Positions 1 to 6,234 of a stretch of DNA of 13,023 bases are shown here, piece after piece. The notes under the pieces are model-generated. The model worked only from the letters and a program-made list of their open reading frames with translations, had not been told where the DNA came from and did no database searches. Numbering within the stretch: the stretch's first letter is position 1; each line of letters opens with the position of its first letter. This stretch comes from JALVCQ01 sp964452325. Lineage in GTDB: Bacteria; Bacteroidota; Bacteroidia; JAADEI01; JALVCQ01. The stretch spans positions 1 through 13,023 of the forward strand of contig CAYVLB010000048.1 in the NCBI GenBank assembly GCA_964452325.1. The letters are read 5' to 3'. A program made the position numbers and the translations under genes.

Positions 1-1628
1 CGAATGACGTCTTTATCGTGTTCTACGACAATGACGGTGTTTTCTTTTGCCAATTTTTTCAGTACGTTGATGAGCCGATGCGTATCTTGGGCATGCAATC
101 CGATGGTGGGTTCGTCGAGGATGTAGGTTATCCCTGTCATGGAATTGCGAACGGATTTGAGCAGTTGCAAGCGTTGCCATTCTCCTCCGGAGAGGGTGCG
201 CATGGGGCGTGCTAAGGTGAGGTACCCCAGCCCTACGGCTTCCATCATGCGTAATCGGGCAAAGAGTTCGTCTAAGGCCTGTTGGATCTGGGGATATCGA
301 TGCTTATCCCATTGGCCACGCTCCAACCATTGTCGCAATTGGGTAGCTTCCATTTGGGTAAGCTCTCCAATATGGCGGCCATTAATGCGTACATAGAGGG
401 ATTCAGGACGAAGTCGATATCCTTTGCAACTGGGGCATGTGATGCGTTCAATGAAGCGTTCGCGAAATATCCGAAAATGTGTAATGTAGGCTTTGCTTTC
501 CAGGAATTGAAATAGGTGCCGAATACCTTCAACTTCATCATTGCCTTCCCACAGCAGGCGTTTTTCTTCGGCGGAGAGTTGGGAGTAGGGGACGTCCAAT
601 CGGAATCCATATTTGGGGGCATGTGCTGCAAATTGTGCATAGGCTTGAGATGCTCGTTCACCACGCCAACATGCGACAGCCCCCTGGCGTACGGATAGGG
701 ACGGATCGGGAATAATTTTTTGTTCAGAAAGATCCATCACAAGTCCAAACCCTTCGCATCGGGGACATGCTCCATAAGCGTTGTTGAAATTGAAAAGGTC
801 TTCGGTAGGTGTTAGATAGGTTTGATGGCCATCGGATAGCTGGTTGGAAAAACGCCGGCGTTGGGTAGGGCGATTGGCTTCCATGATGATTACCTCACAG
901 GTGCCCGCTTCGGCCAGTGCTTGCCGAGCAGCCTCGTAAACCGCACTTTCATCGGCGGGAGAAGCAACGGAAACAATCACCAGCGCGCTTTGCCATACCT
1001 TCGGAGCGTATATTCCTTCCAATGATTCAACCCCTTTTGCAAATTCTAGGAAAGATTCGATGTCAATGGTTTGTTCGTTGACCCACAATTGCCGATATCC
1101 TTGGGCAAATAGGCTTTCTAAGTAGGTTCCAGGATGATTGAATAACCATTGTGTATCGACCGGGAAGCCGATGAGGGCGCGCTGTCCATGCTGACGCCGA
1201 GTCCACGATTCGATGTCTTCGGGTCCTACTGCTCGTAAGACTTCACCAGTGTAGGGAGAGATGACTTCTCCAACTGCAGCATACAGTGCCCCTAAATAGT
1301 GATATATCTCAGTGGAGGTGCCCACGGTGGATCGATTGGTTTCGGTAGTGCGGTGTTGTTGGCGGATGGCCACGGTGGGAGATAAGCCTACAATATCCCG
1401 TACATGTGGTTTTTTGATTTGGCCTATAAATTGACGCAGATAGGTTGAAAGGCTTTCTGCATATATCCGTTGCCCTTCTTTGAATAGGGTGTGGTATACT
1501 AATGACGTCTTCCCAGAGCCTGACAACCCCGTTACTACCGTCAGTTGATTATGCGGGATGATGAGATTGATCTCTTGGAGATTGTGTTGGGATGCACCTA
1601 TAATTTTAATGGAACTGGGGTGTGGCAT
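1..1628 (-). CDS. uvrA: UvrA-family excinuclease ABC subunit A paralogue (partial, C-terminal half beyond the window)
   Basis: ATPase of the UvrA family, the DNA damage-recognition component of nucleotide excision repair. The frame reads without a stop from an ATG at 1628 to the left edge (542 codons). Visible in order: first Walker A GLSGSGKTS (residues 34-42); a TNRSTVGTSTEIYHYL block (about 110-125); zinc-type cysteine pairs C288/C291 (CPRC) and C398/C401 (CPSC); ABC signature LSGGE (479-483); Walker B ILDEPTIGLH from 503; and the VIVVEHD switch region near the edge. The second ATPase half lies outside. Residues 131-270, where UvrB binding is expected, do not carry the usual APVVRxRKG-like block. 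This suggests a UvrA2-type paralogue rather than the main UvrA, which is the gene at 6235-9087. It is transcribed divergently from the ECF sigma gene. The ATG choice follows from the short lead into the I-I-G-A-S-Q-H-N-L block, and I see no Shine-Dalgarno sequence. Confidence 0.93.
   Translation of the reverse strand, partial: MPHPSSIKIIGASQHNLQEINLIIPHNQLTVVTGLSGSGKTSLVYHTLFKEGQRIYAESLSTYLRQFIGQIKKPHVRDIVGLSPTVAIRQQHRTTETNRSTVGTSTEIYHYLGALYAAVGEVISPYTGEVLRAVGPEDIESWTRRQHGQRALIGFPVDTQWLFNHPGTYLESLFAQGYRQLWVNEQTIDIESFLEFAKGVESLEGIYAPKVWQSALVIVSVASPADESAVYEAARQALAEAGTCEVIIMEANRPTQRRRFSNQLSDGHQTYLTPTEDLFNFNNAYGACPRCEGFGLVMDLSEQKIIPDPSLSVRQGAVACWRGERASQAYAQFAAHAPKYGFRLDVPYSQLSAEEKRLLWEGNDEVEGIRHLFQFLESKAYITHFRIFRERFIERITCPSCKGYRLRPESLYVRINGRHIGELTQMEATQLRQWLERGQWDKHRYPQIQQALDELFARLRMMEAVGLGYLTLARPMRTLSGGEWQRLQLLKSVRNSMTGITYILDEPTIGLHAQDTHRLINVLKKLAKENTVIVVEHDKDVI
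1575..1604 (+). promoter_or_regulatory. Possible promoter for the ECF sigma gene, inside uvrA coding sequence
   Basis: On the plus strand TTGGAG (1575-1580), an 18-nt spacer and TATAAT (1599-1604) resemble a general sigma-70 promoter. In the Bacteroidota reading, ATTG (1581-1584) is followed 16 nt later by TAATTTTA (1601-1608), which matches TAnnTTTG in all but the last base. Either would start transcription about 50-60 bp before the sigma ATG, upstream of the inverted repeat. The site lies in the 5' coding part of the divergent uvrA, so the base pattern may only reflect coding constraints. Confidence 0.25.
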
Positions 1629-1632
1629 AGAA

Positions 1633-1653
1633 ATTGCTTGCTTTTTAAGCAAT
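1633..1653. promoter_or_regulatory. Perfect 7-7-7 inverted repeat between divergent uvrA and ECF sigma genes (operator candidate)
   Basis: ATTGCTT (1633-1639) and AAGCAAT (1647-1653) are exact reverse complements separated by 7 bases, inside the 39-bp gap between the two divergent start codons. The repeat abuts the proposed uvrA -7 element and would cover its transcription start. It would also lie in the 5' leader of the sigma gene. A dyad in this position suits a repressor operator controlling one or both genes. It could instead form a weak hairpin in either leader RNA. No known regulator motif was recognised. Confidence 0.4.
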
Positions 1654-1683
1654 CAAAAATACATCTTATGGCGAGCATGCAAA
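1654..1683 (-). promoter_or_regulatory. Putative Bacteroidota-type promoter for the partial uvrA
   Basis: Read on the minus strand, TTTG (1683-1680) is followed by an 18-nt spacer and TATTTTTG (1661-1654). This fits the Bacteroidota housekeeping pattern of a TTTG-like -33 element and TAnnTTTG at -7. The -7 element lies 25 bp before the uvrA ATG, so the transcript leader would be very short. The -33 element falls inside the first codons of the divergent sigma gene. This is a pattern match only. TAnnTTTG alone should occur a few times by chance in a window this size, but the spaced -33 element strengthens the call. Confidence 0.5.
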
Positions 1684-2231
1684 TAACACATTCCCATGCC
1701 AAAGCGGTTTCTCCGCTTGAAGTTTTCTTGAATCGGAAACCACAAGTCTATGCCTACATTTACCGATACGTTCAGGATCCCATGGAAGCAGACGACCTCT
1801 ATCAGGAAATGACAATTAAGGTGATCCAGAAGGTAGCAGACTCGCGTTATCGTGAAGAAGGAAAAGTGGTCCAATGGATCATGCGGCTGGTACGCAATTT
1901 TTTAATTGATCACTATCGGCGTCGGCAGGTGCGTAAGCAAGGCCGACTTGAAGATTTTCATCTTCAGCGCCGTACTTCTTCCGTGCCCTCACCGGAAGTC
2001 GAACGTATTCGAGAAGAACGGATACGGGCAATTGAAATGGCATTGGAGTCATTACCCGTCGAACAAGCAGAAGTTATTCGACTTCGTTTTTATGAGCGGA
2101 AGAAATTCCGCGAGATTGCAGAAATCACCCAAACTAACATAAATACAGTTTTGGGACGTTATAGATATGGACTAAGCAAGATGCGCAAGTTTTTAGACGA
2201 TAGTCTGTGGGCAATGGCAGCGGTTGCGTAA
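1668..2231 (+). CDS. ECF-type RNA polymerase sigma-70 factor
   Basis: Small alternative sigma factor of 187 residues with the two-domain ECF layout. Region 2 spans about residues 22-90: an MEADDLYQEM core for polymerase binding, then a VVQWIMRLVRNFLIDHYRRR stretch that should recognise the -10 DNA. Region 4 spans about 122-178: LESLPVEQAEVIRLRFYE, followed by a helix-turn-helix FREIAEITQTNINTVLGRYRY. The frame is open back to 1545, but an earlier start would overlap the divergent uvrA by more than 80 bp, so the ATG at 1668 is preferred; an ATG at 1677 is also possible. No anti-sigma gene is adjacent: the gene is followed at once by a terminator, so it is probably monocistronic. Target genes cannot be deduced. 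Its position head-to-head with a uvrA makes a link to DNA damage worth testing, but that is inference. Confidence 0.9.
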   Translation: MASMQITHSHAKAVSPLEVFLNRKPQVYAYIYRYVQDPMEADDLYQEMTIKVIQKVADSRYREEGKVVQWIMRLVRNFLIDHYRRRQVRKQGRLEDFHLQRRTSSVPSPEVERIREERIRAIEMALESLPVEQAEVIRLRFYERKKFREIAEITQTNINTVLGRYRYGLSKMRKFLDDSLWAMAAVA

Positions 2232-2257
2232 ATAATGTTGTAGACGATGGGGGGTTG

Positions 2258-2304
2258 AAAGGGCGGAAGCTTTGGCGGTGGCTTCCGCCCTTTATTGTAT
2301 TATT
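2258..2304 (+). terminator. Rho-independent terminator after the ECF sigma gene
   Basis: A perfect 13-bp inverted repeat, AAAGGGCGGAAGC (2258-2270) and GCTTCCGCCCTTT (2281-2293), flanks a 10-nt loop. It is followed by a T-rich run (TTTATTGTATTATT). It starts 26 bp after the sigma stop codon. The T-rich tail is on the plus strand only, so it should stop transcripts coming from the sigma gene. It insulates proS from the upstream unit and argues against any proS start before about 2305. Confidence 0.85.
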
Positions 2305-2348
2305 AGGACAGTGGGGACAGATGGCATGGCGTTTGGCTTTGGGGACGC

Positions 2349-2356
2349 TACCTTTG
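2349..2356 (+). promoter_or_regulatory. Candidate -7 promoter element for proS
   Basis: TACCTTTG is an exact TAnnTTTG match, ending 20 bp before the proS ATG at 2377 and lying downstream of the terminator, where a new promoter is needed. No good TTTG element is found at the expected distance upstream; only a TG at 2327-2328. Position supports it more than sequence does. Confidence 0.35.
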
Positions 2357-2376
2357 CCATTCCCAAATCGGGCCCT

Positions 2377-3846
2377 ATGGCTGAGCGTATTACCCCGCGG
2401 AAACGCGACTTTTCTCAATGGTATGTGGATGTTGTCAAGCACGGAGGATTGGCCGAGCACTCGGCAGTGAAAGGATGTATGGTGGTCAAACCAAATGGCT
2501 ATGCCATTTGGGAAAAGATTCAGAACTACTTAGACCGCCGATTTAAGGAAACTGGGCACCTCAATGCGTACTTTCCTCTGTTTATTCCCAAGTCTTTTTT
2601 GGCGAAAGAGGCTGAGCATGTAGAAGGTTTTGCTAAGGAATGTGCAGTAGTGACCCACTATCGACTAAAAGTGGATCCGAAGCAGGGGTTGATTGTGGAT
2701 CCAAATGCAAAGCTTGAGGAGGAGTTGATAGTGCGCCCTACGTCTGAAACCATTATATGGAATACGTATCGTAACTGGATCCATTCCTATCGGGATTTAC
2801 CTTTGTTGATTAATCAGTGGGCAAATGTGGTACGGTGGGAGATGCGGACGCGATTGTTTTTGAGAACGGCCGAGTTCCTTTGGCAAGAAGGACATACCGC
2901 ACATGCTACTGCAAAAGAAGCGGTGGAGGAAGCTCTACGCATCTTGGAGATTTACGAGGACTTAGCTCGGGATGTACTGGCAATACCGGTATTAAGGGGA
3001 CGAAAATCACGATTGGAAAAATTTGCAGGGGCAGAGGATACATACTGCATTGAGGGGTTAATGCAGGATGGGAAAGCACTTCAAATGGGGACGAGTCATT
3101 TCTTGGGGCAGAACTTTGCTAAGGCATTTGATGTCAAGTTTTCGAATGCAGAAGGACGTCAAGAATACGTATGGGCAACCTCATGGGGGGTATCTACTCG
3201 CCTCATCGGTGCGTTGATTATGACTCATGGAGATGACCGTGGATTAGTATTGCCCCCACGGGTGGCTCCATTACAGGTAGTGATTGTGCCTATCTATCGG
3301 AACGCGGGGCATCTGGAAACCATTCGACAAAAAATGTCGCCCATTATCGCAGCATGGCAGCAACAGGGCGTGTCGGTCAAGTTGGATGACGATGATAATC
3401 ATTCCCCGGGGTGGAAATTTCATGAATATGAGGTACAAGGCGTACCGGTAAGGGTGGTGATAGGCCCCCGGGATATCGATCGGGATGTCGCAGAAGTAGC
3501 CCGTAGGGATACAGGGGAGAAGCAAGTTATAGCACTGGACCGATTGGTGGCTCACGTACCTGCCTTGTTGGAGGATATCCAAGTGTCGCTTTTTCGTAAG
3601 GCTGAGCAATTGCGGGATCGTCAAACATACGAAGTAAATACGTGGCAGGCATTCCAAGAGCGCATCGAAGCAGGCGGTTTTGTAATTGCATCATGGGATG
3701 GAACGGACGAGACCGAACGGGCAATTAAAGAACATACCAAAGCTACTATCCGACTGATTCCGGAGGGGCAGCCCGATGATCCAGGGCGTTGCGTATTTTC
3801 CGGTCGCCCTGCAAAGTGGCGGGTAGTGTTTGCGCGGGCGTATTAA
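2377..3846 (+). CDS. proS: Prolyl-tRNA synthetase, archaeal/eukaryotic (ProS type 3) form
   Basis: Cytoplasmic class II aminoacyl-tRNA synthetase that charges tRNA-Pro; 489 residues, normal for the short archaeal-type form without the bacterial editing insertion. Visible: N-terminal FSQWYVDVV and the motif 1 region with FPLFIPKSF (66-74); the proline/ATP site around RPTSETIIW (120-128); motif 2 RWEMRTRLFLRTAEFLWQEG (153-172); motif 3 region WGVSTRLIGALIMTHGDDRG (270-289); an anticodon-binding domain (about 300-400); and a C-terminal domain ending in FARAY, the usual terminal tyrosine. The frame is open from 2272, but that ATG lies inside the terminator loop. The ATG at 2377, giving MAERITPRKRDFSQWY, matches the family N-terminus. 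In the C-terminal domain only C472 remains of the expected zinc cysteines, so that zinc site looks lost. TerC follows after 47 bp. Confidence 0.95.
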   Translation: MAERITPRKRDFSQWYVDVVKHGGLAEHSAVKGCMVVKPNGYAIWEKIQNYLDRRFKETGHLNAYFPLFIPKSFLAKEAEHVEGFAKECAVVTHYRLKVDPKQGLIVDPNAKLEEELIVRPTSETIIWNTYRNWIHSYRDLPLLINQWANVVRWEMRTRLFLRTAEFLWQEGHTAHATAKEAVEEALRILEIYEDLARDVLAIPVLRGRKSRLEKFAGAEDTYCIEGLMQDGKALQMGTSHFLGQNFAKAFDVKFSNAEGRQEYVWATSWGVSTRLIGALIMTHGDDRGLVLPPRVAPLQVVIVPIYRNAGHLETIRQKMSPIIAAWQQQGVSVKLDDDDNHSPGWKFHEYEVQGVPVRVVIGPRDIDRDVAEVARRDTGEKQVIALDRLVAHVPALLEDIQVSLFRKAEQLRDRQTYEVNTWQAFQERIEAGGFVIASWDGTDETERAIKEHTKATIRLIPEGQPDDPGRCVFSGRPAKWRVVFARAY

Positions 3847-3851
3847 GTTTG
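3844..3851 (+). promoter_or_regulatory. Weak candidate -7 element before the TerC-family gene
   Basis: TAAGTTTG matches TAnnTTTG exactly and overlaps the proS stop codon, 42 bp before the next ATG. There is no recognisable -33 element at the right distance. The TerC-dnaX pair may instead be read through from proS. Confidence 0.2.
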
Positions 3852-3893
3852 TTGGAAGCACAGGCGATGGGTAAATCCTTAACCTCATAGCCA

Positions 3894-4622
3894 ATGTGGG
3901 ACTTTGATTGGATTACACAGCCGGAAGCGTGGGCATTGTTAGTACTGTTGACTTTTCTGGAAATCGTATTGGGTGTTGACAACCTGCTATTTATCTCACT
4001 GATCACCCGACGGCTCCCTTCCCCCCAAGCCATTCAGGCACAGCGGCTGGGACTGGGATTGGCAGCGGTATTTCGGTTGCTTCTGTTGGCAGGACTATCT
4101 TATGTAATTTATCTGGATACACCGGTGTTGTCGGTGAAAGGCTATTCGCTCTCATGGAAGGATTTGATTTTGATCGGCGGTGGCATTTTCTTGGTGGCTA
4201 AAAGCACACATGAAATTCATCAGAAAGTGATAGGGGTGTCAGAGATGCCTGGAACGGGTGCAGCTACTTCGTTTAGGATGGTGTTGTTTCAGATTTTGGC
4301 GATTGATACGGTGTTTTCCATTGATAGCATTTTGACGGCGGTAGGGCTCACCGAAGAGATGATGGTGATTGCAATTGCCATTGTGGCTGCAGTAGGAGTA
4401 ATGGTAGCATTCGCCGAAGTGGTCAGTTCCTTCCTTCGACGCTATCCGACGTTTCAGATGTTGGCGCTGTCGTTTTTGATTCTGATTGGAGTGCTTTTGA
4501 TGGTCGAGGGTTTTCACTATCACGTACCCCGTGGGTATGTTTACTTTGCATTGTCATTTTCGCTCATGGTAGAAGTGTTGAATATTCGGGTGCAACGACG
4601 GCGCCAAAACAAAAGTGAATGA
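3894..4622 (+). CDS. TerC-family integral membrane protein
   Basis: Polytopic inner-membrane protein of 242 residues. Hydrophobic segments are at roughly 12-36, 50-73, 90-102, 126-150, 155-180, 186-205 and 214-229, ending in a basic tail (RVQRRRQNKSE). Two family hallmarks put acidic residues inside membrane segments: LEIVLGVDN (22-30) and QILAIDTVFSIDS (133-145). TerC-family proteins are linked to tellurite resistance and, in better-studied members, to manganese export or metal loading of exported proteins. The acidic membrane residues are consistent with metal handling, but the substrate here is unknown. No Shine-Dalgarno sequence precedes the ATG. The stop overlaps the dnaX start as ATGA, so the two are probably co-transcribed and translationally coupled, although no functional link between them is evident. 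Confidence 0.88.
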   Translation: MWDFDWITQPEAWALLVLLTFLEIVLGVDNLLFISLITRRLPSPQAIQAQRLGLGLAAVFRLLLLAGLSYVIYLDTPVLSVKGYSLSWKDLILIGGGIFLVAKSTHEIHQKVIGVSEMPGTGAATSFRMVLFQILAIDTVFSIDSILTAVGLTEEMMVIAIAIVAAVGVMVAFAEVVSSFLRRYPTFQMLALSFLILIGVLLMVEGFHYHVPRGYVYFALSFSLMVEVLNIRVQRRRQNKSE

Positions 4623-6229
4623 ATTGGCCCCTCGCTCGTAAATATCGTCCGCGTCGGTTTGATGAGGTGGTAGGGCAAGAACATATTACAATGGCCCTTC
4701 GGAATGCTTTTCGAAAAAACCGGATAGGTCAAGCCTACCTGTTTCATGGGCCACGGGGGACAGGTAAAACTACCTGTGCACGCATTCTTGCCCGGGTTCT
4801 CAATTGTGAAAACCCTTCCGAAGCAGGGGAACCATGCCTTTCGTGTGCTTCGTGCCAAACTTTTGACGAAGGACGATCGGTTAACATTTACGAACTGGAT
4901 GCAGCCTCCAATTCATCGGTCGATGATGTGCGGGCGTTAATTGAGCAGGTGAATTATCCCCCTTCAAGTGGCCAATATAAGGTATATATTATCGATGAGG
5001 TGCACATGCTTTCGCAGAGTGCGTTTAATGCATTTTTGAAAACGTTAGAAGAACCCCCTGCCCATGTAGTGTTTATCTTGGCCACCACTGAGAAGCAACG
5101 CATTCTTCCCACCATTCTTTCTCGTTGCCAGGTATTCGACTTTCGGCGGGTGGCAGTTACTGCGATCGTCAATCGTTTAGATGAGATTCTGCGTGTGGAA
5201 GGCATAACGTTTAGTGAAGAAGCATTATATGCGATTGCCGAACAGGCTGATGGTATTATGCGGGATGCCCTAACCATTGCTGATCGGGTCGTCAGTGGAA
5301 CAGACGGCGAACTGACTGCCGAGGCAGTGTATCGGTTATTAGGTGTTCCGCCGGCAACGGCATTTTTTGAATTGTGGAATGCTATTGTGAGCAAAGATAT
5401 TGCGTCTGCGTTGAAGCATGTGTCGGCTTTGTTGGATGCGGGCTATGACGAAGGGTTGGTCTTCAAAGGGTTGCGATGGCATATTCGGCATTTGCTGATG
5501 GCGTCGGATCCCGCCACACAAGACCTGATCCAGCTACCCCCATCAGTCAAAGATCGTATGGTGCATCAGTCCCAACGGTCGGACCCGATGTTGTTGGTGA
5601 ATGCGTTGCATGTGACTTCTGAAATGGAGGGACGTTTGATGCGTTCGTTGGTGCCACGCCTGCATCTTGAAACGGCAATATTGAAGTTGATTTATTTGCA
5701 AGACATCGTATATCCGATGCCGATAGAGCCCGAGGATAGGGAGGCACTTGAAGGGAAAAGGCAAACGGCCCCTTTTGTGCCTTCGGAAAGTGTTCAATCG
5801 TCATTGCCCATTCCTAAAGACACGGCTAATCCTCAGGGTCCGTCGTTTTCCTCATCTTCTTCTCCTGCCAATGTGAAGACCCCGACAGATCGGAAAAAGG
5901 GAACACCGACCGATCCTACATCTTGGAAAAGTTTATGGGAAGGATTTCAGCAGACCGTGACAGAGGGGCCTCTCCAACAGGTAATTAATACCTCGGAAGT
6001 AACCTTTACAGCGGGTAAGAAAGTGGTGATATGGGTTGATCCGGGATGGAGTAGGCGGGTACAAGATGCTTTGGATCGCTATCTTCTTCGGCATGCCCGT
6101 AAGGGATATCAATGGCAAGTTGTGGAACGGGAGCATACGACTGCCCAACAACTCTTGGAAACATTGGTCACGAGGTATCCAGCGGTGCGTCGTCTGCACG
6201 ATGAATTGGGTCTGACTTCCCTGAAATGA
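4619..6229 (+). CDS. dnaX: DNA polymerase III subunit gamma/tau (clamp loader)
   Basis: AAA+ subunit of the replicative clamp loader, which loads the beta sliding clamp onto primed DNA; 536 residues. Visible: an N-terminal LARKYRPRRFDEVVGQEH box; Walker A GPRGTGKT (44-51); zinc module C63, C73, C76, C79; Walker B IIDEVHM (124-130); sensor 1/arginine-finger region ILSRCQVFDFRR (166-177); lid and collar domains to about 365. A Pro/Ser/Thr-rich linker (about 375-440) follows, then a C-terminal tau-like domain that is not conserved enough for me to name. The start ATG overlaps the TerC stop by 4 bp. One G-AAA-AAG run at 5893-5899 falls in the linker, but the alternative frame does not stop promptly, so a programmed short gamma form is not supported. 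The gene converges on uvrA, with 5 bp between stop codons. Confidence 0.95.
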   Translation: MNWPLARKYRPRRFDEVVGQEHITMALRNAFRKNRIGQAYLFHGPRGTGKTTCARILARVLNCENPSEAGEPCLSCASCQTFDEGRSVNIYELDAASNSSVDDVRALIEQVNYPPSSGQYKVYIIDEVHMLSQSAFNAFLKTLEEPPAHVVFILATTEKQRILPTILSRCQVFDFRRVAVTAIVNRLDEILRVEGITFSEEALYAIAEQADGIMRDALTIADRVVSGTDGELTAEAVYRLLGVPPATAFFELWNAIVSKDIASALKHVSALLDAGYDEGLVFKGLRWHIRHLLMASDPATQDLIQLPPSVKDRMVHQSQRSDPMLLVNALHVTSEMEGRLMRSLVPRLHLETAILKLIYLQDIVYPMPIEPEDREALEGKRQTAPFVPSESVQSSLPIPKDTANPQGPSFSSSSSPANVKTPTDRKKGTPTDPTSWKSLWEGFQQTVTEGPLQQVINTSEVTFTAGKKVVIWVDPGWSRRVQDALDRYLLRHARKGYQWQVVEREHTTAQQLLETLVTRYPAVRRLHDELGLTSLK

Positions 6230-6234
6230 TAGTG

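Noticed and set aside
272..664. Minus-strand 130-codon open frame within the partial uvrA.
   Set aside because: It is a shadow in another frame of uvrA, which reads through this region uninterrupted with clear UvrA motifs.
1545..1667. Extended N-terminus for the ECF sigma factor from an ATG at 1545.
   Set aside because: It would overlap the divergent uvrA coding sequence by more than 80 bp and would add residues with no resemblance to the family. The ATG at 1668 gives a normal ECF length.
5893..5899. G-AAA-AAG run in the dnaX linker, resembling the E. coli dnaX slippery site that yields the short gamma form.
   Set aside because: The heptamer is imperfect (G first), and the -1 frame continues for about 29 codons before a stop. 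No stimulatory hairpin or upstream Shine-Dalgarno-like element is evident.
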